From contig OV121093.1 in NCBI GenBank assembly GCA_921293015.1, positions 1,054,001-1,118,000 of the forward strand: 64,000 nt of DNA. Reading direction: 5' to 3'. Of the stretch, positions 51,001-59,634 are shown one piece after another; positions within the stretch are counted from its first letter, which is position 1; each line of letters starts with the position of its first letter. Below the pieces are notes generated by a model. The model ran no database searches. It worked only from the letters and a program-made list of their open reading frames with translations, and was not told where the DNA came from. Source of the stretch: Phorcus lineatus (Eukaryota; Mollusca; Gastropoda; Trochida; Trochidae). A program made the position numbers and the translations under genes.

Positions 51001-53323
51001 ATATTAAATATCGGCGTTTCTTCGAGGGAAGGGTTCTTATTGGTTATTTTCAATTTCAACTTCTTTGGCTTGTTTTTGTATTAAATTGACTGTAACAATT
51101 CTAGTAAATTCTAAGACAAATTTCGAGGTTGTTTTACCTTTTGCAAATCCTGCAAATATTCAATGTTAACACCACCAGGGATTATTGCATAAAATTATTT
51201 CAAATTTGGACGGGACAAAGCGGTTGCACAGTGCCAATGCTGTCTATCCTCCACTAACACCCGCCTCATCAATAGGTCAAGGGAAGTTATCTTGATATTT
51301 TCAAAAAATACATTATTGATTTCAAATGAGAAAATGATGTAGTTGTTTTAAGGCATGCAGTTCAGTTACTCTAGAACATGTATTGATATTTCTGTTGCTA
51401 ACTTACGTTCATTGGTTTTTCTATTACAAAGGGAGTATTGTCTTATTGAAACGAATACACAATTCTGCATGGAAGACATGTCTTTGGATTTATTGTAGCA
51501 AGATGTTTCTAATAATGATTCATACTGTTACGTTAAGGTCATATGATAAGCATATCGATATAGAAAATAGAGAATCTCACTGCTCCTCTTCTGATTTCTA
51601 ATATTTCAAAACGAGGTAATTAAAAGTTACAAATACCAAAGCATGTAAACGGTATTGTCACTTTAATCAACGCGTGTTGATATATTTTATTTCGGAAGCC
51701 ATGAGGTTTACATCCTATTTTTCTTTTAAGACCATTTATCATTTCGCTTCCATGAATATTTTACATCTGTGAACACTGCAATAGCCTTTCACTCCCGTAG
51801 ACACTTGGTAATGTTATAGCACGATGTTGTGGTCTTTAGATGACGTGGGACAATTGTGATGCCATGTACTTGGTGTTAGGACATTCCTTAAAATCTAGGA
51901 GATATCGCTTGATATCCCAAAAGCAATATCTCCTGTGTAACACAGTCGGGTGATAAGATATCGTCCCCTGACAACTGTAGTACCCCTCTCACTATTGGCG
52001 CTCTGTATATATCAGTCTATGCCTACCAGCATCTCTGTAGAATACTCTTTCACTTTCCTTTATATTGTCTCGATATTATGCTTTTGTATCTCTTTTTTGT
52101 TTCTTTTTAATTCATTTAATGATTTCAATGGCTTAATCATATAATTTAGAATAGAAAAATGTGTTTGACCTTATCTTGTTTTCATACCAAAATGTTGTTT
52201 TTGAGCTTTAACCATTTATGACATTAGAGTGAATTGTGAGTCACAGAAAGGAATATTCTAAATCAAGTGCTTTTTAATAAGTTATCTCAATTTTGATTAT
52301 AGATTAAAAGTACTTTATTGTTGTCATTGCATAATTTAAATGTATGTGTTTTCATTTGTGAAAAATGTGTAATTTTGAGGTGCATGTTAAAATTTGAAGT
52401 ATTTTGAAACGATTTAGCGTTATACGACCACATGAACACTTTGTATCTGAATATTGCATACGATGCTTGTCGTATCTTGCCTGTCTTCTGTTGTATTAAA
52501 ACCATGCATGGGCCTTCTTATAATTTTATCTTTGCTTTTTGTTGTTTGTTGGTTTCGGGGATCCGTATCCTCTTCACTCAGATGTCATGTTGATACAAGG
52601 CAAACCATTACAACCAGTTAAAACATGAACACCTGTCTTCAAATACATGCATGTCCCATCAGTGCGAGACCCCCAAAGAGAGTATTCAACTCATTATTTC
52701 CCGCGTCACCTCTGTTCTACTGAAACTATTTTGGTCTACTGATATTGGAATCTGATCGATGAAAATCGGTTTTTAAACGCACATTACTAAAAGCATTCTT
52801 TTTAAAGCGTTTTATATCTTACAATTTGTCCGATTGCTTTATGGGCATATTTAAAATTTAGAAACAAAGAGTAATGGCCTTGGGTCGTCTTTCACAGAGA
52901 TACCCTTATTGCAATGTTAAAGAATGGAAGCTAATGTTAACATTGGTAAAGTTTGATATGTGGAGAGGGGCCCTGTTGTTTCAAAGAAAACGGTTAAGAA
53001 TTGTGTAAAACAATTAAACCTATTCTCAGCAGGGAAGCAAGTTTATCAAATGAAAAAATTCAGCTAACTAGACCAATGTTGACTTCTTTCTACTAGTGAA
53101 CTAATGTACTTGAGCGTGTAATTCAAGCTATTGCACAATTAATATGTCTTTATTAACTAATTTTGTATGCGTGAAATAATAATTCAATTTTTTAAATCAA
53201 ACTCGTGAAATTTATTGCCGGTAAATAACGAAATTGTTTTTGTTGTTTTTTCTCATGCAGGCTGAGCTCTATGAGGAAGCACGTGCACGCAGGATGAACA
53301 AAAATTTACCGGAGAGTTTATAA
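26987..53323 (+). CDS. Secreted/membrane CUB-like protein with alternative GPI-type and transmembrane ends (gene model)
   Basis: I assembled this gene from splice sites and codon phase. Common exons: 26987-27088 (ATG at 27010), 28197-28444, 32351-32507, 34599-34837, 36907-37042 and 38302-38334. End A adds 38875-38936 (317 residues). End B adds 45814-45962 and 53261-53323 (367 residues). Every junction is GT-AG and phases match throughout. The product has a signal peptide (MGPCWVLFTSAVLMVLATPI, cleavage probably after SG), then two related cysteine-containing repeats resembling CUB domains, each starting AYF plus a cysteine, then a Gly/Ser-rich linker. It should be displayed outside the cell, held by a GPI-type tail (A) or a transmembrane helix with a short basic tail (B). 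CUB assignment is by pattern and could be a related beta-sandwich. Ligand and pathway are unknown. Confidence 0.75.
28197..28444 (+). CDS. CUB-like gene, exon: first half of repeat 1
   Basis: The acceptor TTCCACAG and donor GAG/gtatgt enclose 248 bp (phase 1 in, phase 0 out). The translation starts AYFSDFTNCAQTYTVGRDDE and contains three cysteines (NCAQ, SDCSLL, KLCVRI), in a hydrophobic-polar alternation typical of CUB-like beta sandwiches. It is more GC-rich than the flanking introns. Confidence 0.85.
28890..29458. mobile_element. Non-autonomous DNA transposon with CAGTGTTCGCG ends
   Basis: The terminal inverted repeats CAGTGTTCGCG (28890-28900) and CGCGAACACTG (29448-29458) match over 11 bp. 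The 6-bp direct repeat GAGAAT flanks it on both sides (28884-28889 and 29459-29464). There is no transposase frame. The CAGTG ends suggest the hAT superfamily, although hAT duplications are usually 8 bp. It lies in an intron of the CUB-like gene. Confidence 0.7.
29721..29900. repeat. Minisatellite, 28-bp unit, about 6 copies (left cluster)
   Basis: The unit is TTAGAATATATATCATAATA followed by TCCCTAGC. The same unit recurs at 30733-30885 on the far side of an 830-bp non-repetitive block. Confidence 0.95.
30733..30885. repeat. Minisatellite, 28-bp unit, about 5 copies (right cluster)
   Basis: Same unit and orientation as 29721-29900. The intervening block (about 29901-30732) is richer in CpG, contains CACGTG (about 30218) and TGACGTCA (about 30553), and ends in a dispersed motif (30663-30736) also seen at 51893-51957. 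That suggests an element inserted into an older continuous array. Confidence 0.9.
31733..32149 (+). pseudogene. Unrecognised 138-codon open frame without a proximal start
   Basis: The frame is open from 31733 to TGA at 32149. Its composition looks coding (for example GKIRNLGAKIGRLDLQIEFL and LKQTVKDLSNFLKMKDSMFG, the latter helical). The first ATG comes late, and there are no convincing splice sites in phase with the CUB-like gene. Open sequence also lies just upstream. I recognise no family. It is probably the remnant of a transposable-element gene in this intron. Confidence 0.3.
32351..32507 (+). CDS. CUB-like gene, exon: second half of repeat 1
   Basis: The acceptor TTTTTATCAG precedes ACATATGATAG. 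The 157-bp exon enters in phase 0 and leaves in phase 1 at AATAG/gtgggt. It encodes TYDSNSAYSTPIEICSNEYE and a DIDVLITVF strand. The donor is the first of 48 near-identical copies, because the last 17 or so bases of the exon and the first bases of the intron are amplified as the minisatellite that follows. Using a later donor would add a unit and quickly meet a stop codon, so the first donor is the one consistent with the downstream frame. Confidence 0.85.
32489..34192. repeat. 48-copy minisatellite made from an exon-intron boundary
   Basis: I counted 48 units in two lengths. The 33-bp unit is CACCAGGAGAATAGGTGGGT then ACAGTTTGTGTAG; the 38-bp unit adds AGGGC. The first unit overlaps the last bases of the coding exon ending at 32507, so each later unit repeats the exon end (GGAGAATAG) plus a 5' splice site (gtgggt). 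The linking TGTGTAG or TGTGTAGCAG resembles a 3' splice site. Long open frames on the minus strand are repeat by-products. A few units carry shared variants (CCACGAG, TAGTTGGG, TATAGCAGCG), which shows blockwise spread. Confidence 0.95.
34193..34598. other. Intron remainder with degenerate TGGCCCAT repeats
   Basis: Four or more spaced copies of a GGCCCAT(C/T) motif at about 34305-34440. No gene otherwise. Confidence 0.4.
34599..34837 (+). CDS. CUB-like gene, exon: first half of repeat 2
   Basis: 239 bp, phase 1 in and phase 0 out, matching the exon that starts repeat 1. The translation begins AYFDEDCGNTLKLRDSTISV, parallel to AYFSDFTNC of repeat 1, and contains cysteines in LCQLTF, VCIEY and VCDYT. 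An N-glycosylation sequon (NKT) precedes VCIEY. The acceptor (ATGTTAAG) is weak in pyrimidines but the phase supports it. The donor is CAT/gtaagt. Confidence 0.85.
35420..35727 (+). mobile_element. tRNA-derived SINE
   Basis: A box-B match, GGTTCAAAACC (35463-35473), lies about 30 bp after a box-A-like TTAGCTTGTTTG, giving an RNA polymerase III promoter head. The body ends with AAATACTCTTGAAAGCGGCT (start about 35670) and a short (CACTT)n tail at about 35706-35725. The tail style is familiar from mollusc SINEs. It sits in an intron of the CUB-like gene, in the same orientation. Confidence 0.65.
36359..36544. repeat. 93-bp tandem duplication
   Basis: The copies start at 36359 and 36452, each with AACAATGTTTGGGTTCATTT, and differ at about four positions. 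Open frames on both strands follow from the 31-codon period and are not supported as genes. Confidence 0.9.
36907..37042 (+). CDS. CUB-like gene, exon: second half of repeat 2
   Basis: 136 bp, phase 0 in and phase 1 out, the counterpart of 32351-32507. It encodes TYTCTQTEPQRWCSAKNTIQ then a LDNTFSIQV strand, equivalent to the SNEYEVSF and DIDVLITV strands of repeat 1. The acceptor is TATTGCAG and the donor GTG/gtaatt. Confidence 0.85.
38302..38334 (+). CDS. CUB-like gene, 33-bp linker micro-exon
   Basis: The acceptor TATTTCTGCAG and donor ACAG/gtaggt enclose 11 codons (GDAFDSGSNPT across the junction), phase 1 in and out. The small Gly/Ser/Asp residues would suit both a flexible stalk and the omega-site region of a GPI signal. 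A G-rich minisatellite begins about 25 bp into the following intron. This exon is the branch point: it can join 38875 or 45814 in the same phase. Confidence 0.75.
38360..38702. repeat. G-rich minisatellite, about 58-bp unit, about 6 copies
   Basis: The unit contains GAGGAGTTATGTTTGTGGGT then GTTAGATAAGTTGGTGGTTA, plus a G run of 8 to 14 bases. It lies in the intron right after the linker micro-exon of the CUB-like gene, on the G-rich (transcribed-RNA) strand. Such runs can form G-quadruplexes and bind splicing factors. Confidence 0.9.
38875..38936 (+). CDS. CUB-like gene, alternative last exon A: GPI-type hydrophobic tail
   Basis: The acceptor is the tandem ACAGCAG, so use of 38875 or 38878 changes one residue (AVPQ or VPQ). 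The exon encodes AVPQSLLMVAVVTILLCCWP and then TGA at 38934-38936. A short hydrophobic C-terminus with no charged residues after it, preceded by small residues (DSGSN), is the pattern of a GPI-anchor signal. A simple tail anchor is the alternative. Its 3' UTR would run into the (CTA/CTG)n tract. An AATAAA lies at about 40111. Confidence 0.7.
39450..39942. repeat. (CTA/CTG/CTT)n trinucleotide tract, about 490 bp
   Basis: A run of CTA with interspersed CTG and CTT triplets in strict register, showing higher-order blocks such as TTTTACTTCTACTGC. All six frames are open across parts of it and read as poly-Leu, poly-Ser or poly-Thr; none is credible as a protein. It would lie in the 3' UTR of the GPI-type transcript if that transcript uses the AATAAA near 40111. 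Confidence 0.95.
40135..40230 (+). mobile_element. Terminal fragment of a CAGTGGCGGATCCAGG-type DNA element
   Basis: CAGTGGCGGATCCAGGAATT at 40135 matches a terminus seen again at 46181 (inverted). It is followed by a C run. The opposite end is not identified, so the right boundary is only approximate. Confidence 0.4.
40640..42997 (-). mobile_element. 5'-truncated L1/Tx1-like LINE with target-site duplication
   Basis: A LINE ORF2 fragment on the minus strand, antisense to the CUB-like gene. Reverse-transcriptase blocks in order are NWRPISLLNSVYKIISS, QTGFIPGR, LVDFKKAFD (42630-42989), then CRQGDPISPYLFLF and YADDT (41559-42620), then a C-terminal zinc knuckle CSFCKFEKENLAHIFITC (40984-41559). 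A frameshift lies between 42630 and 42620, and two more changes of frame lie near 41559 and 41000. There is no endonuclease or ORF1, so the copy is 5'-truncated. AATAAA and an A-rich tail mark its 3' end near 40640. The 11-bp duplication GTGTCATTGTT flanks it (40629-40639 and 42998-43008). Confidence 0.9.
43009..44299. other. Intron stretch without recognisable features
   Basis: AT-rich, no supported gene or repeat. Confidence 0.5.
44300..44575. repeat. Minisatellite, about 24-bp unit, about 11 copies
   Basis: The unit is TCTCTGATATTATTACCATC followed by AAAG. Several units lack the TCTC. Confidence 0.9.
45814..45962 (+). CDS. CUB-like gene, alternative exon B1: transmembrane helix
   Basis: The acceptor TTCTCCCCAG precedes the exon. 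It encodes ANDFDDKTVDPEVFP, then a helix of about 23 residues made almost only of V, I and A after PVW, then the basic stop-transfer KKTKGMNQREK. The donor AAA/gttagt at 45962 leaves phase 0, as exon 53261 needs. A second GT at 45943 (G/gtatga) leaves phase 1 and would lead to an immediate stop in the next exon. There is no start codon or signal of its own, so it is best read as an exon of the CUB-like gene. Confidence 0.65.
46008..46181. mobile_element. 174-bp MITE with CAGTG(T/G)C-type ends
   Basis: The left end CAGTGTCACATCCAGAGGGG and the right end, read inverted, CAGTGGCAGATCCAGGAGGG, match at most positions, giving terminal inverted repeats of about 20 bp. No transposase. A hAT-like origin is plausible, but no clear target duplication is seen. 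It lies 45 bp after the transmembrane exon of the CUB-like gene. Confidence 0.55.
47970..48123. repeat. Minisatellite, about 25-bp unit, about 6 copies
   Basis: The unit is GTGGGGCAATGATACAACTA followed by ATGCC, with variable copies. Confidence 0.85.
51893..51957. repeat. Dispersed repeat motif shared with 30663-30736
   Basis: Both sites contain CTAGGAGAT, ATATCTCCTGTG and AACACAG, followed by GATGATAA or GGTGATAA. The motif is partly self-complementary. It may be the end of a DNA element. Confidence 0.5.
53261..53323 (+). CDS. CUB-like gene, alternative last exon B2: cytoplasmic tail
   Basis: A strong acceptor (TTTTTTCTCATGCAG) and 20 codons, AELYEEARARRMNKNLPESL, then TAA. Joined to B1 it gives a charged 31-residue cytoplasmic tail with an amphipathic ELYEEARARR segment. 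I recognise no signalling motif. The reading frame is coherent only with the 45962 donor. The 3' UTR end is not clear; no canonical AATAAA is seen in the first several hundred bases. Confidence 0.6.
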   Translation, partial: AELYEEARARRMNKNLPESL

Positions 53324-55669
53324 GCACTTTTACTGAACCAATTTGGTGATTGTTTTCAATTGTTGATTAAGTACACCTTTTACACACTTTTCTATTTAGT
53401 TCAGAAACAAATTTTTATGTCGTTTATGCTGTCTCTGCCGGAAGTCACGCCAACCTGGTCCCCATGCTCAAGTTGCGCTGCGCGTTACTCTCAATAATAT
53501 TCTCGCGGAATATTGCGCAGCGTTACTCAGAAAGGGAACCATGGTAGAAGTCAAAGGCACTTTCGCCGTCTTTCTATCACATTGCGTCAGGGGAACGCTC
53601 CTTCGCCAATCGGCTTTATAACGACATATTTAAATGGCAAGCGTCAAGTGACGAACCGGTTAATGAAAATTTTCAAAGTCAAAAAGCAAATTCGTGTATA
53701 ATTCCATGTTGTTGTTTGTTGGAGCGTTTACCCTCGCCCATCGGGAATAACCGGGTATTTGGCGTGGAATACGTTTTACGTTTATAGATAAGGTATTAAA
53801 TAAGGGATTGACCTAAGCTTTTATTCACCAAACTTGCCGTGTCGGGCAATCACACAGCTTCCTGACCCTTATAAGGAACCTAAGTAGCAGGAAGTTCGCT
53901 ATGGCAATCTCGTTAACTATATTTGGTATGTGAATACATTATTTATTCATCCTGTAGTACAGTTATCAAGGGCGATAGAATCCAGGCAAGCACTGCATTT
54001 CCTCAAACCTCAAGACAAAATTACATAAATTTTTCCGATAAATACCAAGATGACCTATATCGTATACCTCTCAAAAATCTTGACATAGGTTATCAAGATC
54101 TGACGGGGTCATGTGACACGGGCCCGTCTTGTAAACCATTGTTAAATCAGCCAATCGTTTAGTTCCCAACCTTTTGTACCGCATTTCAGCAGTTTGAGAA
54201 ATGCATAACATGCTTCAATGTGTCAAATAATATATTTTTACTAAAAATATCGCCATTGATTGACAATTTTAATTGTTATATTGCTTGCCTGCTGCAGAAA
54301 TTGTTGCATGAGCGAGTGTGTCCTATGATTTCTATGAAATGAGTGTTAAAGTTTTGTACAACCAAAGCATCGTTGAAGGAAGAATATGTTTTGCTGTTTC
54401 GTAGCACACTTGTGACGCGCTTTCAAATGTAATATGTTCTCCATCAAACAGTAAATTTATCAAGTTATCAACAGCTGCCGAAGGTTGTCTACTTGATTAA
54501 GGGTTATCGTCACAGTGGAACACCCTCCCACCCCTCTTTTTTTAAAAGTTTACTGAATCGGCAACTGCATCATCAATATGATTAACATAAATCAAAATGA
54601 ATGATATTACAGTTCCGGCATTTTGACACAAAACTTTTATAGCGACTGAGTTTTGTTCATAAATAAAAGACGTGTAAATAAATGAATTTTTTAACATTAG
54701 AATTTGCAATCAAAATCAAAAGTATTGTTTAGAAAAATGATCAACCTGAGGATGCGACTGTTTTTGTGTGATCAGGCTTTTTTAACTGTTTCATTTCTCC
54801 ATAGTCTATTTCTTTTTAAAGAACCTCCTCCATGTGTGATTTTTCTCCAAATTGACTGTTCAAGAAAGTTACAATTCGACCAGTAAAATAATATTTAGGT
54901 ATGCTATCGTAGTAAGCTACCGTATTCTAGTGAATTTAGATTGATGGAAACTGTTTTTAAATCCACATTACTCATTAATATCGAATATATATATTGTGAT
55001 TGTCAAATGTTTGTTTTTAATATATGTGCAATCAATATTCAGAAAACAATAACGTGTGTGCATGTTTTCTTAAGATATATATATATATACTCACCATCCG
55101 CTCATACTATATGTACAAAACTGTAAGAATTCTCAAGATAATATCCTTTATAGTTTGTTATGTATTATCTACGTGTTGCTTAAGCTTTCGCTTGAGATAC
55201 ACAAATTTGCATTCGTTTCGTGAACTCATGTTCTGTTATGCATTTATTGTTACAATAAATATATCCTTTGGTCAGTCAATATAGTTAGTTAGAAAAAAGT
55301 TATAAATCGAGGGTGACTTCAATGTTTTACGTCTTTGTAAGGCACATAAATATACCTCATTTCTCTTCCCACGGAGAAAACTCAGGTCATCTTCCCACGT
55401 CAACCTTTGTCACAGGTGCACCATATTTTGAAATTCTTTCAAAACACCCTAACGGTGGAAATTTGCAATATAGGAACCTGTCTCGTTAGAAACCCGTCAT
55501 TCAGGGCCTCCTTTCATGAAGCAACCTGTCAATTAGGTTGACCTTCTCTTCCTCAGTGATCACTTGGGGACTCCGTGAACGGGAGCCCGGGTCTTTGGAT
55601 TCAAAACTTTTAAAGTTATCCGTTTCAAACAACGCCGAATATGGAATTATCCTGAAATTTCAACCAATC
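53324..55669. other. Downstream of the CUB-like gene; no further gene seen
   Basis: The 3' UTR of the transmembrane transcript should start here; its end is not clear. The first obvious AATAAA is near 54662, which would make a long UTR. Otherwise AT-rich sequence without recognisable features. Confidence 0.4.
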
Positions 55670-56030
55670 ATAATCTTCTGCCTTGAAAGCGTTCTACACT
55701 TGTGACAGAGGTTACGCAGGAAGAAAAGACTTGCCTATCGCCTGTGAGGAGAGGAGTGCCCATGCTATGTGTGCAGACCACCCGACTTCATCAGCGTATT
55801 TGTACCCGCTTATCTCCTACACCACCCTGATATCAACAATAGTAATACCTCCTATTTCTGGAAGCTTTGCCTGCTTTATCAAAGACCTATGATGATCGCA
55901 AGTCAACTCAAGACTTACCTCTTTTCAAAATACTTCTTCTAGGAACTGTAAAAGCGCTTTGAGCAACTGAATGATGGACAAATGCGCTCTATAAAAACAC
56001 TTATTATTATTATTTTATTATTTATCATTT
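55670..56030 (+). mobile_element. 3' end of a CR1/L2-like LINE with (ATT)n tail
   Basis: Translation gives QLKTYLFSKYFF just before a stop, a usual C-terminal ending in this group. It is followed by AGCGCTTTGAGCAACTGAAT, then CGCTCTATAAAAACAC and a (TTA)n tail at about 56000-56025. The upstream part is degraded. It resembles the fragment at 1-430. Confidence 0.65.
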
Positions 56031-58199
56031 ATAAGTCCCTATGTAACCTTGGTGCAGTGTTAGTGCATGGAATTTAACGTTAAACTTAGTAAAGGTTGTT
56101 CTTTCCTCTCAACCGTTTACCGTCAGAACTGCTCGGGGAAGTGGTTTCATTAGCTAGTTATATACAGAGCCACTCGATATCAGGGTACGGTAGGAACAAC
56201 GTGGACACGACAACGCTGATGAGGAAGAAATGTGTAGTTAGATAATAAAACATACTACCTGTACGTTTCGTGTAAGTTGCATTCAGAATATGTAAAAGCG
56301 GAATATTGAGCATAACATTTCGTAATCAGGATCTTGGCCACTAAATACAATAGCCTATAAGCCATATATATATTTACTTCCAATTTCAATATAATTCCCC
56401 AGGCCCCTTTGAAGTGACAATCGTGTAAATACCGTTTTCTTTGCCATAAAATCTCAGATTCTATAAACTCGAGTCTCCATATAACATTTTATAAACAATC
56501 GGTATAAAAAATCTGTTACCTAACAGAACCCTTTATGATTTAATAAAATACTGAAACAGGCCAGATTATTTTGGAATACATAACTTCTTGTCGAAATGTC
56601 GACGTTTAAGATCAAATACAACTGATATATACCAAGGCCAGGATTTTGTTATGAATGAAGAACTTCTTTATTTCAAAATGTCGATACTTTATACTAAAAT
56701 AAAAAAAGTATTGAATTGGGTTAAGTACCTCACTTTTTTCAAAATGGCGGTGCTTCAGTCTGAACATATCTATCTTTCAAGCATTATTTCATGTTTTTAA
56801 CTTTTTGGTTGTTGATGGCCATATATTTAATTTAAAATGTCGAAATCAAAACTCTTCAGTTCCAAGGTCATCATACCAATTTTTTAAATCACTATTAAAA
56901 CGCCGGTTTATGTCAGTTTCATTTTTAAATGCCATATATCAAGTGCCTTGTTAACCGTGTTCCTGCTTGCTAACTTGCTGTTGTGTCACTGTACGAATAA
57001 ACTTTGCTATTTTAGACGTGAAGTGTATGTGAGCCTCTTCCATGTAAATATTATGAAGATAGGTGAAATTTCAATAGTCTTCAAACAAATCAATTTTATA
57101 CAAAAAAATGTGAAAGTAAACATTGAAAAGAAACATTTAGGTAAATTGTCTATCACTACTCCACAGTGTACATATCTAACGATCTGACGTAGTCTACGAG
57201 ATTTCACCAATCAAATGTGATAGTTGATGTTGATACATGTATACATACCTTACTTTGAACTTTCTAGTTTATATCTGCTGTATCAATCCGATCCTTTAGC
57301 TGTATCTTAATTTCAGTTGTATATTACTTTCACATAATAAATACTCTGTGGGACTTCATCAGTTATCTCATTTGTACGCTGTAGATACGCTGACATAATT
57401 ACTATGAGCGGGAATCACTCAATATATTTAAAATCGACCCTGTTCTGAGGAGTGTAAGGTTTTTTTTTAAATTGACTAGCAGCATTCGAACTTTTCTATC
57501 AGGGGCTTTCTTCTTTACGCCGTCTGAGAGGTAGCTCGCATGCTGCGACGTTATTTGAACAAACCAATCACAATTACTCCGTCAAAAGCTTTCGGTATCA
57601 GTATCTTAGGGGGGCAATTTACTCTTCTATTTAATCTTTATTCTAAACGTTTATTCCTCGGAACACGGTTGATTTTGATGAGACTGGCAGTCACTCGGCG
57701 ACAATTTGGAGGAGGTTATGCTGACCGTCCCAGATGTAGACTAGACCAGTGCTTCGAGCCGCAGACTCGACCAAATAAATAAAAACTAACGATTTATCAC
57801 AAATTCTCCAGGTTATATATACATATATATATATTGGTCAAGTATGTTTTCCAAAACGTTTTTTTTCACCGCTGTCGATCAAGTTTTATTTTTTTTAATT
57901 TTTAAAAACTTTGTGAGTGCAAAGTGATGGCAGAAGGAAAATAAAAATACCGTTTTCCTCATATCAATAGTTTACTCACTTCTTATATTTCAAGTACTTT
58001 AACCCAGGGGGAGACGAAATTAAAGGGGACATTTCAGTTTATACCTATATGGTATTAGTGCATGATTAGTACATTATAATGTTTAATTCATAACCTGGTG
58101 CACATGTTGAGCTGGAGCATTTCTTGAATGTTAAGATACATGGTATAGACAATCACAGATGTCTTTTATAATAATGTCATTATCGGATTTTAGAATGGG
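56031..58199. other. Gene-free stretch
   Basis: AT-rich; a TA run lies near 57815-57832. No supported gene. Confidence 0.5.
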
Positions 58200-59036
58200 A
58201 TTAAGATCTGTAAAGTTTTTCTGTAAATATATTTAAACCTAATTGAGAGAAACGTCTACACTTCAAGAGAACACGAAAGTCTTCTTCAACAAAGTCTATG
58301 CCATTCGATTTTAAGAAAAGAAAATCTCTCTTTTTGGTTAATATAATGATATCTACAGATTTCAACTGCTGAATGAAAGTTGCGTTGAGTGTCGACAATG
58401 CAGGTCTGAGGTGTGAAGGAATGTCACAATTCAAGTATCTTACAACATTCAAGAGTGTCTTAGATTGACTGTAGTAGAAAAATGTACTAGAATTTTGTAC
58501 AGAAGTATATATATACCGTTTATCAAAAATCATTTGCTTGAATAAAATAAGAAATAATCAGTATTGCCAACGTCCTGTCTCATCCATCTAACTAGAATAT
58601 GTTTGACAATTGTTGCCCAAGTGAAGCGGCCTGAAACTTAATCATACCTTATGAATTATTTATTCTGGGGTATAAATAACACAAACATATTAATACTTTA
58701 GTCGTATATACAATTTGGAGAGGTAATCTGCCACACTCTTCATGAACCATATCATTACAAGTTGATTTACCGACTTTCAAAAAGTATTTACAAAATTTAA
58801 CCTGAACAGACTCAATGATATGACAATAATTATTACCACAAAATAGGTTTCACCTTGCTATCAAACATTTTGAACAAATCATTACAATTAACTCTTCCCA
58901 TCTTTCTTTGAAAAATGTATAAAGAGAAAATTGTCTTATTTGCTCGAGATACCAGACAGATTTGAGATTTACTCCATACCTGATATTCCCAACTAGAATT
59001 GTTAAACAAACCCAAAATTGGTAGGAACCCTACCAA
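58200..59036 (-). mobile_element. Decayed LINE ORF2 C-terminal region
   Basis: Minus-strand pieces in order: GRVNCNDLFKMFDSKVKPIL (near 58840-58905), a typical post-RT segment; then HEECGRLPLQIVYTTKVL (near 58690-58745); then a degraded C-terminus with FVEEDFRVLLKC (near 58260-58300) in place of a zinc knuckle. The pieces lie in different frames with stops between them. The ECGRLP signature links it with the fragment at 533-1315. Confidence 0.65.
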
Positions 59037-59504
59037 TCATTCTGTGTGAAGATTACATGAGACTTGTGACTCTGAGTTTGAGCTCTTCAGCCATCAAGTT
59101 AATTGATTCATTTTTGAAACACTCGGAATTGATTTTCCTGATTATCAAAACGATATTACACGCTTAACTCTTTCATATCCGGGCAGTGAGACCTAATGAA
59201 CAATGCTCTAATTAAGCTACGAGTTGGTGTAGTTTGATGACAGATCCGACATTGGAATTAACTAATTTTCATACCTTTAAATTGATATTTCATTCGATAG
59301 TCTGATCAAACACAAACCCGAACACAACCGACTAAACCTGCATTTCGGATTAAATACTTTGATAAATTCGTCCAAACTGTAATCCTGACATCTTCTAGTT
59401 GATGAGATTGCGATAAGCGATTTAACGAGTCCATCCCTGTTAATGTGACTCCTGCTGCTGACCGGCTGTGTCGCAGAGAGGTGATGATGAAGACACAGGG
59501 ACAG

Positions 59505-59510
59505 TATAAA
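59505..59510 (+). promoter_or_regulatory. TATA box of the WAP gene
   Basis: TATAAA within CAGTATAAAGATCC, about 100 bp upstream of the ATG at 59608. Transcription would start near 59535, leaving a 5' UTR of about 70 bases. Confidence 0.7.
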
Positions 59511-59607
59511 GATCCCTGGCCCAGACCATCCAGCATCATACCTCGGTACGACAACTGTCTAACAACTACAGCCTTCTACCCACTACAGCACTCTATCCAC
59601 TACAGTC

Positions 59608-59634
59608 ATGATGTTCCTTCAGCTCTGTCTTGCT
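59608..59634 (+). CDS. WAP gene exon 1: start of signal peptide
   Basis: ATG ATG TTC and six more codons (MMFLQLCLA), then the donor gtgagt; phase 0. The first ATG is taken as start; the second is in frame and equally possible. Confidence 0.85.

Larger units (their letters stand above)
46182..53260. other. Long intron between the transmembrane and tail exons
   Basis: I see no separate gene. Contents: a 24-base C run (46511-46534), a GTGGGGCAATGATAC minisatellite (about 47970-48123), a cluster of TGACCT/AGGTCA hexamers (about 49440-49712), and a dispersed GGAGATAT motif (51893-51957). The rest is AT-rich. Confidence 0.4.
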
